This document shows, one piece after another, positions 24,982 to 34,435 of a stretch of DNA of 64,000 bases (positions are counted from its first letter, which is position 1; each line of letters opens with the position of its first letter). The notes under the pieces are model-generated. The model saw only the letters and a list, made by a program, of their open reading frames with translations, ran no database searches and was not told the origin of the DNA. The position numbers were made by a program, and so were the translations under genes. The stretch is taken from contig NZ_JPOI01000001.1 in the NCBI RefSeq assembly GCF_000733845.1, forward strand, positions 2,915,001 to 2,979,000, written 5' to 3'. This stretch comes from Geobacillus vulcani PSS1 (GTDB lineage: Bacteria > Bacillota > Bacilli > Bacillales > Anoxybacillaceae).

Positions 24982-25743
24982 ATGGGAGTGCGCAAAACTC
25001 GAACGTCTTTTTCTTCGTTAGAAAATGCGTTGAGACTGCTGCAGCTGTTTTCGATGGATGAAACAGAACTTAGCATCATCGATATTTCCGAGAGGCTGAA
25101 TATCAGCAAAAGCGCCGCCCACCGGCTGCTGCAAACGTTAAAAAGCGAGGGATTTGTCAAAAAAGACGCGAAAACCAATCTATATTCCCTCGGTGCTTCT
25201 TTACTAGCAATGAGAAAAATCATTCATTCCCGCTTTCCGATTTGCCAGATTGCTCTTCCTTTCTTGCAAGAACTTGTTTCGGTATCAGGAGAAAGCGCAC
25301 ATATCGCCACGTTGCACGGTGCTGATGTCATTTATTTGCACAAAGTAGAATGTGATCATCCGGTTCGCCTTCTTTCTTACGTAGGCAAAAAAAATCCAGC
25401 GTTTTGCACAAGCACCGGTCAAGCCATTCTTGCTTATCAGCCGAGGGAAACGATCGACCGCATCATCGCCCGTGGACTTCCTTCGTTTACACCAAGAACG
25501 ATCACCTCGCCATCGGCGCTTCTTGAAAAATTAACGCAAGTAAAACAACAAGGCTATGCCATCAGCAAAGAAGAACTTCATGAAGGGGTAACGTCAATCA
25601 GTGCTCCCATTCGTCACCGTAACGGTGAGGTGCGCTACTCTGTTTCCATCGCCGGACCAATCCAACGCATCAATGACCGTTCCATCCCTCATCTCGTACA
25701 GCTTGTCATGCAAACAGCCCATGCGATTTCTGCCAAACTGTAA
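24982..25743 (+). CDS. IclR-family regulator 1 (aromatic catabolism)
   Basis: A 253-residue IclR-family protein. The winged helix spans 10-70 (LSIIDISERLNISKSAAHRLLQTLKSEGF) and the effector domain 80-250, with the conserved pattern HPVRLLSYVGKKNPAFCTSTGQ and GYAISKEELHEGVTSISAPI. IclR proteins of this subgroup (PcaU, PobR) respond to aromatic acids and often activate. It is divergent from the gentisate operon and followed in tandem by a second IclR gene. GGAGGAAGGG precedes the ATG. Confidence 0.88.
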   Translation: MGVRKTRTSFSSLENALRLLQLFSMDETELSIIDISERLNISKSAAHRLLQTLKSEGFVKKDAKTNLYSLGASLLAMRKIIHSRFPICQIALPFLQELVSVSGESAHIATLHGADVIYLHKVECDHPVRLLSYVGKKNPAFCTSTGQAILAYQPRETIDRIIARGLPSFTPRTITSPSALLEKLTQVKQQGYAISKEELHEGVTSISAPIRHRNGEVRYSVSIAGPIQRINDRSIPHLVQLVMQTAHAISAKL

Positions 25744-25809
25744 AAACGATCCACCGAACTTATAGAACAAGCACAGATGTGATGAAAAAACAAAAGGAGG
25801 ATCCTTACT

Positions 25810-26577
25810 TTGGAAAAAATTACTGATACTCTTTCCTCTGTAAAAAACGGGATGCGCATTTTGCGTTTATTTTCTGTTGAAACGCCGGAACTAGGCGTTA
25901 CGGAGATGGCTCAACGACTCGGGCTGCACAAGACGACCGTACATCGATTAGCCACGCTATTAGAAAAAGAAGGATTTCTTGAACAAAATAAAAAAACTCG
26001 CAAATACCGCCTTGGCCTTTCCATTTTGCATTTAAGCGGAGTGGTTGATTTGCATACAGAAATATTTCAAGACGCCGTTCCGATCCTGGAATCTTTGATG
26101 AAAGAGGCTAATGAAGCTGTTCATTTATCTGTGTTGGAAGACGATCGAATTGTTTACCTGTACAAAATAGAATGCCCGCACCCAGTGCGCCTGCTCTCTC
26201 ATATCGGCCGAAGCAACCCGTGTACGTGCACAAGCTCGGGTAAAGTCATTCTAGCATTCAGTCCGAAATCGATAGTAGAAAGCATTCTCCGCCGCGGGTT
26301 GCCAAAATACGGACCGAACTCGGTGACCGACCAAAACGAGTTTATCCGCCAGTTAGCAGCCATCCGCCAGCAAGGGTACGCCGTCTGCATCGATGAACTC
26401 CATGAAGGAGCGACAAGCATCGCCGCCCCTATTCGCGACTATTCCGGTGAAGTCGTCGCCGCCGTCAGCATCGTCGGGCCAAATCAGCGGATTACTCAAG
26501 CAAACATTCTCCGTTTGGTTCAGCTCGCTTGCCAAGCCGCCCGCGACATTTCATTGCTGCTTGGATATTATGAATAA
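25810..26577 (+). CDS. IclR-family regulator 2 (aromatic catabolism)
   Basis: A 255-residue paralogue of the preceding regulator, starting with TTG after an AAAGGAGGA site. HTH at 12-70 (LGVTEMAQRLGLHKTTVHRLATLLEKEGFL), effector domain with HPVRLLSHIGRSNPCTCTSSGK and GYAVCIDELHEGATSIAAPI. It shares an operon with regulator 1 (66 bases apart) and has no box of its own. It ends head-on against the aldehyde dehydrogenase gene, with a bidirectional terminator between. Confidence 0.88.
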   Translation: MEKITDTLSSVKNGMRILRLFSVETPELGVTEMAQRLGLHKTTVHRLATLLEKEGFLEQNKKTRKYRLGLSILHLSGVVDLHTEIFQDAVPILESLMKEANEAVHLSVLEDDRIVYLYKIECPHPVRLLSHIGRSNPCTCTSSGKVILAFSPKSIVESILRRGLPKYGPNSVTDQNEFIRQLAAIRQQGYAVCIDELHEGATSIAAPIRDYSGEVVAAVSIVGPNQRITQANILRLVQLACQAARDISLLLGYYE

Positions 26578-26640
26578 AGCTTTCTCTAACCAAGTGCAAC
26601 CAATGACGAAAAAGATGGACTTCTTCCATATTATTACAAA

Positions 26641-26679
26641 AAGCCTGGAAGATCCGACTAAACCTGATCTCCCAGGCTT
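26641..26679. terminator. Bidirectional terminator
   Basis: AAGCCTGGAAGATC pairs with GATCTCCCAGGCTT. T-rich tracts follow on both strands. It separates iclR 2 from the convergent aldehyde dehydrogenase gene. Confidence 0.85.
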
Positions 26680-26687
26680 TCCCTTCA

Positions 26688-28148
26688 TTAAAATGGATAC
26701 GTTCTTGCCTTCGTCTGCACGGACACCCATTTCACTGTCGTAAATTCATCGACCACCCACGGATTTCCAAAACGGCCTAAGCCGCTTGCTTTATTGCCGC
26801 CAAACGGAATGTTTGGAGCGTCATTAACCGTCTGATCGTTAATGTGTGTCATTCCGCTGTCAATTTGCAACGCCCACTCTTTTCCTTTTTCAATATCACC
26901 CGTAAAAATAGCGGAACTGAGTCCGTATTCCGTTTGGTTAGCAATGGAGATTGCCTCTTCGTCTGTTTTCGCTTTAATCACCACCGCAATGGGGGCAAAC
27001 AGTTCTGTTTGGGCGAGCTTGCTTGCTGGATCGACATCAACAAACACATATGGGGTCAACACATTGCCGATCCGCTTTCCTTCCAAGGCCACTCGGACTC
27101 CTTCCCGCTTGGCTTCTTCAATCATCTGCAGCGCCTTTTGCATTTGCTTTTCGTTGATGATTGGCCCAATCACGGTGCTTGGGTCGCGCGGATCGCCGCA
27201 CGGAAGCGCAGCCGCCCTTTGCACGAACTTCTCGACGAATTCGTTATATTTGCTTTCATGGACAATAATGCGGTTGATGATCATGCAAATTTGTCCTTGA
27301 TGAATAAACTTGCCAAAAATCGCTGCATTCACTGCTTGATCTACATCCGCATCGGATAAAACAACAAACGGACTATTTCCCCCTAATTCCAATGCCACTC
27401 GTTTTAACTGTCTGCCGGCAATCTCACCAATTCGTCTGCCTACCGTCGTCGACCCGGTAAAACTGATAAGGCGTGAATGTGGATTGGTCAACATCTCATC
27501 GCCAATCTCATCAATGTCGGTTAACAAAACGTTCAATACCCCTTTCGGCAGCCCAGCGTACTCAAACGCTCGAGCAATCACCACACCCCCGACGAGTCCA
27601 ACTTGAATATCGGGTTTATGCACGACGGTATTGCCCAAGGCAATCGCAGGAACAATCGTGCGCAGCGATAAATTTAACGGGAAGTTAAATGGAGAAATGG
27701 AAGCAATCACCCCTAACGGCAACCGATAAATGTAGTTGACTTTCCCCTCTATGTTAGAAGGCACCTCTTTTACAGCTCCAACCTCATCAACATAATGTAG
27801 CGCCTCTTCCAAAAGCTCAAGCGCCAAATGAAACTCCACGTTCGCTTTCAGCAGTGTTCCGCCTGTTTCGCGGACAATCAAGTCGACGATCTCCTCACGA
27901 TTTGCTTGCAAATAGGCCATCGCTTTGTGCAACACTTCTTTTCGTTGGCCCGCTGAAGAACGCCCCCACTCCTTTTGCGCTTCGCTCGCCGCTTCAAATG
28001 CCCGATGAAGCTGTTCTGCTGTAGCCAACGGGATAGAGGCAATAACCGATCGATCATACGGATTCAAAATATCATAGGTACGGCCGCTTTCTCCTTCCAC
28101 CCATTCTCCATTAATAAAGCTTTTGTTCCATTGTTCGTACCGTTCCAT
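26688..28148 (-). CDS. Benzaldehyde-type aldehyde dehydrogenase
   Basis: A 486-residue NAD(P)+-dependent aldehyde dehydrogenase. The general base E254 lies in ALELGGNSPF and the catalytic C288 in FIHQGQICM; GRRIGEIAG is the cofactor loop. The QGQICM motif, instead of the more common QGQVC, is typical of the aromatic (benzaldehyde/vanillin dehydrogenase) subgroup that includes YfmT. It is the last gene of module B, behind an MFS transporter and a thiamine enzyme whose expected product is an aromatic aldehyde, so it would give the corresponding benzoate. 218 bases of non-coding sequence separate it from the transporter. Confidence 0.87.
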   Translation of the reverse strand: MERYEQWNKSFINGEWVEGESGRTYDILNPYDRSVIASIPLATAEQLHRAFEAASEAQKEWGRSSAGQRKEVLHKAMAYLQANREEIVDLIVRETGGTLLKANVEFHLALELLEEALHYVDEVGAVKEVPSNIEGKVNYIYRLPLGVIASISPFNFPLNLSLRTIVPAIALGNTVVHKPDIQVGLVGGVVIARAFEYAGLPKGVLNVLLTDIDEIGDEMLTNPHSRLISFTGSTTVGRRIGEIAGRQLKRVALELGGNSPFVVLSDADVDQAVNAAIFGKFIHQGQICMIINRIIVHESKYNEFVEKFVQRAAALPCGDPRDPSTVIGPIINEKQMQKALQMIEEAKREGVRVALEGKRIGNVLTPYVFVDVDPASKLAQTELFAPIAVVIKAKTDEEAISIANQTEYGLSSAIFTGDIEKGKEWALQIDSGMTHINDQTVNDAPNIPFGGNKASGLGRFGNPWVVDEFTTVKWVSVQTKARTYPF

Positions 28149-28205
28149 CTTCTTTCACTCCCTCTATCATGTTTATAAATCTAATAATTTTAATTTCTTT
28201 CAATA

Positions 28206-28326
28206 ATATATAAGTTGTAATAAAGAATTTCCGATCTCCATGCCTCGTCTTTATCACCTGACAAGCTGGCACGGTAACAAGAAGATCGAACAATGCCATG
28301 TAAAACAAAATTGCAACTTATATAGA
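28206..28326. repeat. Inverted ATATAAGTTG elements upstream of the aldehyde dehydrogenase
   Basis: ATATAAGTTGTAAT at about 28206 and, 100 bases on, ATTGCAACTTATAT at about 28311 are inverted copies of a 10-base core. The gap between the transporter and the dehydrogenase genes holds nothing else. They might be operator sites for a separate dehydrogenase promoter. Confidence 0.4.
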
Positions 28327-28366
28327 TAACGCTTTCAACCGTGAGACCACAAGCGGATCCTCTACC

Positions 28367-29749
28367 TCATAGAGTTATATTATTTGTTTCGGACACCCGA
28401 GAGGGTAGTTGTTTCAAATGACTGGAATTGCCCACATTATCAAAACTCCCAAATCTCTCCTGAACGCAAAGTAAGGCGAGAGCACCTATTATACTTGGAA
28501 CTGCGAAAACCATAAATGTTTTTTGTGGCGCAAGTCCTACCGCTAAAATTAAGGCGATCAACGTAGGAGCTACGACAGCACCAATTCTGCCAACCCCTAA
28601 CGCCCATCCGATTCCTGTAGCCCTTGCTTCCTTAGGATAATACTCTGAGATATAAGGATTGGCTAAATTTTGTGTGCCGACTGTGCATGCTCCCCCCATA
28701 GCTACAAGTACGTATAACATAAACAGATTTGAAGTCGCTCCCAAAATCACGAAACATACTGCCCCTAATATATACATCGAAACTAATACTTTTCTATGAC
28801 CGAGCTTTCCCGCTAAGAAACCACCGATCAACGAACCAGCAACTTGACCTATACATAGAACTATATTGAATACCAATCCCGATGAAAGACCATAACCAGA
28901 CTGTTGCATAATTTTCGGAAGCCATGTATTTAAGCCGTATACCATTAATAAACAACTAAATACAGCGATCCAAAAGGCAAAGGTGCTAATGGCCCGTTGT
29001 TTTTCAAACAACTTTTTGACTGGAAATCCCTTGGACTCATTTTGAATCTCTTCAAAACAATAATCATCTTCTTCCGTATAATCACCAAGGGGATTTATAC
29101 GATTTAAGATGCTACTCAGTTTCTTGGTTTGTCTTTTCAAAATGTAAAATGAAAGAGATTCTGGGAACTGTTTTAGGAGAAACGGAAGAACCAGCAGCGG
29201 AAACCCACCGACCCAATACAGAATTCTCCATCCTACTTCCGGAACTGCATATATTCCTAGCAACGATACTAGGATCCCACCGATAGAGTATCCACAGTAC
29301 ATTGTGGCGACAATAATCGTCCTGTTCGCCTTCGGGGAGTACTCTGTCATTAAAGAAATAGCATTAGCTGGTAACCCACCAATTCCTAATGCAGCAATAA
29401 AGCGCATAATAGTAAAAGCAATAGGACTATCAATTACTCCACCTAGAAATGTAAAGATACTGAATATGGTCATACATATGATCAACACTTTTTTTCTTCC
29501 TATTTTGTCTGCTAAAGGAGCAAATACTAACGCACCGATTATCATTCCGATCAGTGAATAGCTTCCTATAGCGCCGGCCTGAACCACTGTCAAATTCCAT
29601 TCTTTCATGAGTAAAGGCAAGCTTACTCCATATAAAGCAATGTCATATCCATCAAAAGTAATTGCAAAAAAACACCATAGATAGACCATAAGGTGAAATT
29701 TATTAAACTTACTAGTCGCCGCAACTTCCAATGCATTGACCTGACGCAT
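28367..29749 (-). CDS. Aromatic acid MFS transporter (AAHS family)
   Basis: A 460-residue proton symporter with 12 predicted spans. The first loop motif LADKIGRKKVLI and the N-terminal FAITFDGYDIALYGVSLPLL (with D in the first helix) are characteristic of the aromatic acid:H+ symporter family (PcaK, BenK). The DGYD motif is needed for aromatic substrate transport in PcaK. The start at 29749 has an AGGGGGATC site; the longer frame to 29851 adds a non-membrane extension without a ribosome site. It is the middle gene of module B and could import benzoylformate, mandelate or a hydroxybenzoate. Confidence 0.87.
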   Translation of the reverse strand: MRQVNALEVAATSKFNKFHLMVYLWCFFAITFDGYDIALYGVSLPLLMKEWNLTVVQAGAIGSYSLIGMIIGALVFAPLADKIGRKKVLIICMTIFSIFTFLGGVIDSPIAFTIMRFIAALGIGGLPANAISLMTEYSPKANRTIIVATMYCGYSIGGILVSLLGIYAVPEVGWRILYWVGGFPLLVLPFLLKQFPESLSFYILKRQTKKLSSILNRINPLGDYTEEDDYCFEEIQNESKGFPVKKLFEKQRAISTFAFWIAVFSCLLMVYGLNTWLPKIMQQSGYGLSSGLVFNIVLCIGQVAGSLIGGFLAGKLGHRKVLVSMYILGAVCFVILGATSNLFMLYVLVAMGGACTVGTQNLANPYISEYYPKEARATGIGWALGVGRIGAVVAPTLIALILAVGLAPQKTFMVFAVPSIIGALALLCVQERFGSFDNVGNSSHLKQLPSRVSETNNITL

Positions 29750-29855
29750 CTTGATCCCCCTAATAACTTTAATATTCGCGCGACTGCAAAAAGCCAACCT
29801 ACTTGGACAGGTTAGAAGTATATTACCTCCTTTACGACCGAAGCTTCTCATAATG

Positions 29856-31586
29856 TTACCACTCTTCTTGGACAGTAGGAAGATGAACGTCCAATACAGC
29901 CGCTCTCCCCTCTTCCAATGCCCTTAACCCACTCTGTAAGGCATCTTTCAGTTCATCAGGGCTTTTAACAGTCCTAGCGTAAGCTCCTCCGGCTGCCTCT
30001 GCGATTTTTGCCAGGTCTGCAGATGGCTCAAAACTCACCCAAAATTCATTTATTTTTCGTGCTGCCCCGTTCGGATGCACGCCTAATGTGGATAATTTAG
30101 GAGATTTCCATCCTTTGTTGTTGTATATAACAGTCAAAAATGGAGTTTGATATCTTCTAGCCATCCAGTGAACAGTAGAAGGGATGCTAAATAAATAGCT
30201 TCCATCTCCTGTTAAGTTAATAACCTTCTTATGCGGCAAGGCCAATTTTACTCCTATGCTAGCTCCACCGTTCCATCCTAGTGAGCCTGCACCACTTCCG
30301 ATAATAGATCCAGGCTTTGTCGCTCCAATATGTCTATATATCGTTTCATAATTAGAGATTCCTTCATTAACGATAATCGTGTTATCATCAACAAGTTCCC
30401 TAATGCACGCAGTTAAATACTCAGAGGTAATGATGCCCTCCCTATACGACTCTTTTTCTTTCCATTCCTTTCGTTGCTCGTGATGAATCCGCTCGACCCA
30501 CTTATATCTTTTCTGTACTGCATCCCAATTTACAGGAGTTTGCCGCAATAACCCATTTAGTTGTTTCAATGCTGTAAAGGAGTCCGCCCTAAAAAAGTGC
30601 TGAGAGGGAATGTACCATAATGGCATCTGTTCTTTAAGAGGATCTACGTCAATATAGTAAATTTTACAATATTCTGGCGGCTTATTTTTTATAGGAATCC
30701 ACGGTACATCGCTATCTAAGACTAGTATAACGTCTGCTTTAGTTAATAACATATTTTGGTCTTGTGAGTTCCATAAATAACCACAGTGCATAGGATGATT
30801 GCTTGGAAAGTTCATGTAATTAGGAACCGATTCAATAACCGGTATGGACAAGCGATCACTTAGCTCTACAAGTTCATCAACCGCTTTAGCATTTCTCCCC
30901 AAATAGGACGTTATAATTAACGGGTTATCTGCGTTTACCAAACTGCTCACAATTTCCCTTGCCCCTTCCTCAGGGAGGGCGGATGGCCGAATCGGCTCCC
31001 ACAACGCTGGATTAACTGTAACTCTACCAGTTTCTTCTTCCATTACCTCCCGAGGTCCAACTAAATATACTGGACCTTTTGGATCACTTTGGGCAATCTG
31101 TAACGCCCGATGCACCAATTGCTTTACATTTTTTCCTGATCGAATTTCGTTATTGTACTTAACGTATCCCCTTACTATCCCTCTTTGATCAAAGACATCC
31201 TGTATCCAATGGATAAACTCGTTTCTACTTCCCACCATTTCTCCTTCCTGCGTGAAAGGAGAAGCGCCAGCAAAAATGAGTACAGGGATTCTCCCTTTTG
31301 CCGCATTATGGATAGCTCCGCCAAGATTTTGTGTACCACATTCAACATGCACGAGAACTGCCTGAGGCTTTCCAGTAACCTGCGCAAATCCATGCGCTGC
31401 ACTGAGTGCTACCATTTCATGTGGACAAGTGATCACTTTAGGAAGCTCGATCCCCTTCTGACTAGCCTCTGCTAGACCTTCTATAATCGCAGGATGATCG
31501 CTACCTAAGTTACAAAAGATATAGGATACACCAGCTTCTTGCAGAGCCTCTAAAAAAGCGGTGCCGGTAGTATATTTATCGAACAC
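29856..31586 (-). CDS. Thiamine diphosphate-dependent decarboxylase-like enzyme
   Basis: A 576-residue protein of the acetolactate synthase/benzoylformate decarboxylase superfamily. The N-terminal pyrimidine-binding domain has the catalytic glutamate E57 in CPHEMVALSAAHG; the C-terminal domain has the ThDP motif GDGSYLF...NN at 460-490, and SGAGSLGWNGGASIGVKLA precedes it. The sequence is not a close match to acetolactate synthase (no FAD-domain length) nor to pyruvate decarboxylase. Located with an aromatic MFS transporter and benzaldehyde-type dehydrogenase, it may decarboxylate an arylglyoxylate such as benzoylformate or 4-hydroxybenzoylformate. Specificity is inference. It leads module B. 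Confidence 0.8.
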   Translation of the reverse strand: MFDKYTTGTAFLEALQEAGVSYIFCNLGSDHPAIIEGLAEASQKGIELPKVITCPHEMVALSAAHGFAQVTGKPQAVLVHVECGTQNLGGAIHNAAKGRIPVLIFAGASPFTQEGEMVGSRNEFIHWIQDVFDQRGIVRGYVKYNNEIRSGKNVKQLVHRALQIAQSDPKGPVYLVGPREVMEEETGRVTVNPALWEPIRPSALPEEGAREIVSSLVNADNPLIITSYLGRNAKAVDELVELSDRLSIPVIESVPNYMNFPSNHPMHCGYLWNSQDQNMLLTKADVILVLDSDVPWIPIKNKPPEYCKIYYIDVDPLKEQMPLWYIPSQHFFRADSFTALKQLNGLLRQTPVNWDAVQKRYKWVERIHHEQRKEWKEKESYREGIITSEYLTACIRELVDDNTIIVNEGISNYETIYRHIGATKPGSIIGSGAGSLGWNGGASIGVKLALPHKKVINLTGDGSYLFSIPSTVHWMARRYQTPFLTVIYNNKGWKSPKLSTLGVHPNGAARKINEFWVSFEPSADLAKIAEAAGGAYARTVKSPDELKDALQSGLRALEEGRAAVLDVHLPTVQEEW

Positions 31587-31760
31587 TTTCTCCCCCCCTT
31601 TTTTTCACTAGCTCCCTTTCCCCTCTTCTCGTGACAGTTTATTATTCCCTATATTCGCCATAGCTCACCTCAAGCGAACATTAAACCCCTCCCCCCAATT
31701 ATTAAATTAACTTTTATTTTAAATATTAAAAATATTATTAATATTATTTTAATACATAAA

Positions 31761-31799
31761 TTGTTTCGCATGGAAACCTTGCATTCCTCTATATGAAAT
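31761..31799 (-). promoter_or_regulatory. 39-bp bipartite box, copy 2 (thiamine enzyme operon)
   Basis: Left half TTGTTTCGCATGGAA, including a perfect GTTTC-GCATG-GAAAC inverted repeat, right half TTCCTCTATATGAAAT. It lies 175 bases upstream of the thiamine enzyme start. A TAAAAT -10-like hexamer is on the minus strand at 31746-31751. The rest of the 400-base gap to the ABC transporter genes is A/T-rich without any other clear feature. Confidence 0.75.
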
Positions 31800-31989
31800 A
31801 AAACTAGAAATCGTATGGCTACTCTTGATTAGGAAACGATGCTGTGGGAATCTCTCATCCCGTAATAGCAGCTTTATCAATTTCTTTGGATAATACCTAA
31901 CAAGTCTGAAAGATGATCCTTTTCCTTCAAACTCAACATTAAGTTGGATGTGCATACTGTGGCAATCATCAGTTTTTGATCAAAAATGT

Positions 31990-32700
31990 CTAACTCGAAA
32001 CCCCTAGATACTTATGCCTGACATCTTCATTGGCCATCAATTCATTCGGCGAACCGCTCCATACAATTTTCCCTTTATTCATGACCAAAATTTCATCTGC
32101 TGTTTTGCAGGCGAGGGCGATATTTTGCTCCACAATCAAAATCGACAACCCCGCTTCTTTCAACTGAACGATAATCTCCCCAACCTGGTCAATAATGATC
32201 GGCGCCAGCCCTTCAGACGGTTCATCCATTAACAAAAGCTCGGGATTGGTCATCAGCGCTCGCCCAATCGCCAGCATTTGCTGCTGGCCGCCTGACAACT
32301 GCGTGCCTAAGTTGTTCTCCCGTTCCTTTAAGACAGGAAACAACTGATAAACATTCTCCAGCTCCCAATGGCCGCGTCCTTCCTGCTCTCGTTTCCGCGC
32401 CGGCATCGTCAAATTTTCTTTTACCGTCAACGACGGAAAGATTCTCCTCCCCTGCGGCACAAACCCGATGCCAAGGCGAGAAATTTGATGGGGAGGAAGC
32501 GATTCAATCGATCGATCTTTGAACCGAATGCTTCCTTGTCTTGCCTTATGCAACCCGACAATTGTATGAATGGTAGTCGTTTTTCCTGCTCCGTTCCGTC
32601 CAAGCAAAGCGACGCATTTTCCTTTTGGAACAGAAAAGCTGACTCCCTGAAGAATGTAACTCGTTCCATAGTACGAGTGAACATCTTGGAGCTCAAGCAT
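31990..32700 (-). CDS. livF: Liv-type ABC importer ATPase (LivF-like)
   Basis: A 236-residue ATPase of the branched-chain amino acid/aromatic transport family. Walker A GRNGAGKTT, signature LSGGQQQMLAIGRALM, Walker B LLLMDEPSEGLAP and H-loop IVEQN are present; DEPSEGLAP is the LivF hallmark. ATG 32700 overlaps the livG-like stop by 8 bases and has GGAGGAGG upstream; the frame upstream to 32760 lies inside livG. It ends the module C operon. Confidence 0.9.
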   Translation of the reverse strand: MLELQDVHSYYGTSYILQGVSFSVPKGKCVALLGRNGAGKTTTIHTIVGLHKARQGSIRFKDRSIESLPPHQISRLGIGFVPQGRRIFPSLTVKENLTMPARKREQEGRGHWELENVYQLFPVLKERENNLGTQLSGGQQQMLAIGRALMTNPELLLMDEPSEGLAPIIIDQVGEIIVQLKEAGLSILIVEQNIALACKTADEILVMNKGKIVWSGSPNELMANEDVRHKYLGVSS

Positions 32701-33448
32701 ATTGTTTCGCTCCTCCTCCAAAGTAAATTTCTTTGACCATCTCATTGTTTCTGATCTCATCTGGGGAGCCGCTTAACACCACTTCCCCATGGTGCAGAAC
32801 TGTGATGCGGTCCGCAATGGCAAAGACAACGTCCATATCGTGTTCAATAATCACCAGCGCTATAGAGCGAGGCATCTTTTGAATCATTGCCGCTGTCTGC
32901 GCCGTTTCCGCCGGCGACATTCCTGATGTCGGTTCGTCGAGCAAAAGAACCTTCGGATTGCTGGCCATGGCCAACAACACTTCAAGCAATCGCTGCTCCC
33001 CATAAGAAAGATGTTTCACCTTTACATGACGACGATTGAAAATTTCCCACTGTTCCAAAATATCATTGGTTTCCTTGCGTATGTCCGACCGGGCAGTCAG
33101 TGGTAAAAAAATATCGTACCGATACACTTTTTTTGCTGCAAGCGCCAAATGAATATTTTCTTCCACTGTCAAGTCGCCAAATAAGTTGTTTTTTTGGAAC
33201 GTCCTTGACATACCTAAATGGACAAGATGATGGGCAGGAAGTTTGCTGATCTCTTTTCCGTCCAAATACACAGCACCGGTGTCAATAGGCAGGATGTTCG
33301 TTATGCAATGGAAAAGCGTCGTTTTCCCAGCACCGTTCGGTCCAATGATGACATGGCGCTCCCCGTGGTTCACCTCCAAAGAAACATCGCGCAGCACTTG
33401 CAACGTTTTAAACGACTTGCTAATGTTTTCTACTCTAAGCAAGCTCAA
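32693..33448 (-). CDS. livG: Liv-type ABC importer ATPase (LivG-like)
   Basis: A 251-residue ATPase. Walker A IGPNGAGKTTLFHCI, signature LSYGEQRLLEVLLAMA, Walker B VLLLDEPTSGMSP, H-loop VIIEHDMDVVF. GMSP in place of GL-P and the HDMD after the H-loop are typical of LivG. The start is a TTG that overlaps the permease stop (TTGA) with GGGGGAGG 7 bases upstream, so coupling is likely. Confidence 0.9.
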   Translation of the reverse strand: MSLLRVENISKSFKTLQVLRDVSLEVNHGERHVIIGPNGAGKTTLFHCITNILPIDTGAVYLDGKEISKLPAHHLVHLGMSRTFQKNNLFGDLTVEENIHLALAAKKVYRYDIFLPLTARSDIRKETNDILEQWEIFNRRHVKVKHLSYGEQRLLEVLLAMASNPKVLLLDEPTSGMSPAETAQTAAMIQKMPRSIALVIIEHDMDVVFAIADRITVLHHGEVVLSGSPDEIRNNEMVKEIYFGGGAKQYA

Positions 33449-34434
33449 TGGACAGCCTCCCCCTTTTTTACCGGCTGTTGCGAAACCGCCTCACCGGTCC
33501 GTTTGCGTGAAACCAAAAGACGCCTTCCGTGTTGCAGCCAATGAATAAGCCCTCCTTTTCCAGCAAGAACAAGAGCGACAAGCAATACTCCCATGATCAT
33601 CGGCCATCTTTCGGTATACGTGCTCATAAAGTTTTGCAAGTAAATAAAGATGCTGGCGCCAAGTGCTGGCCCAAGCAACGTGCCTACTCCGCCGATAATC
33701 GCCATCACCATCACTTGCCCAGAAAACATCCAGCTGGACAAATCCGGCGAAACGAATACATTAAAATAGGCATAGAGCGCACCGGCCAGTCCTGCCAATG
33801 ATCCAGACAATGTATAAACAAGCAGTTTGTAAGCTCGAACGTTATGACCGAGAGCGCTCATTCGCGCCTCATTTTCCATCACACCTCTCGTAATCCTTCC
33901 TGCTGGTGATTCAACAAACAGGTGCAAAAGAAAGTAAGAAATGACAAAAGCGAGTCCCATGACATAATAGAGACCATTCGGAGATACAATTTCTCCAAAC
34001 CCAAAATTCATGACAGCGGAAACGGACATTCCGTCTGCCCCGCCTGTCCAAGTCTTTAATTGCCAAAACAAAACATACAACAATTGTCCAAAAGCGAGAG
34101 TAATCATTAAAAAGTAAAACTTGGACGTACGAATAAACACAACTCCGGTGACTAAGGCAATAAGCCCTGAAATAACCACAGCCAGCAGAAGCAACAAATA
34201 TGTATTTGCTACGTGCTGACCGATAACGGCCACTGTATAAGCACCAATGCCAAAAAAACCGGCGTGCCCAAGCGACACCATTCCTGCATAGCCCATGATC
34301 AACCCAAGGCTCATCGCAAAAATGGCCATAATGTAGATCTCCGTTGCCAAGTTGATCCCGAAATCTGACAAAACGAGCGGCATAGCAAAAACAAGAGCAA
34401 TCAACAACACAGCACCAAACAACAACTTTTTCAC
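33445..34434 (-). CDS. livM: Liv-type ABC importer permease (LivM-like)
   Basis: A 329-residue membrane protein with about ten spans. GYAGMVSLGHAGFFGIGAY (about 47-65) and ENEARMSALGHNVRAYKLLVYTLSGSLAGLAGALYA are the LivM signatures, the second being the ATPase-coupling loop. GTG at 34434 lies just after the livH-like stop with GAGGTGG upstream; a TTG at 34455 is the alternative start. Confidence 0.9.
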   Translation of the reverse strand: MKKLLFGAVLLIALVFAMPLVLSDFGINLATEIYIMAIFAMSLGLIMGYAGMVSLGHAGFFGIGAYTVAVIGQHVANTYLLLLLAVVISGLIALVTGVVFIRTSKFYFLMITLAFGQLLYVLFWQLKTWTGGADGMSVSAVMNFGFGEIVSPNGLYYVMGLAFVISYFLLHLFVESPAGRITRGVMENEARMSALGHNVRAYKLLVYTLSGSLAGLAGALYAYFNVFVSPDLSSWMFSGQVMVMAIIGGVGTLLGPALGASIFIYLQNFMSTYTERWPMIMGVLLVALVLAGKGGLIHWLQHGRRLLVSRKRTGEAVSQQPVKKGEAVH

Positions 34435-34435
34435 T

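Noticed and set aside
31749..31955. 68-codon minus-strand open frame upstream of the thiamine enzyme operon
   Set aside because: It overlaps the 39-bp box and an A/T-rich promoter region, has no ribosome site, and resembles no family.
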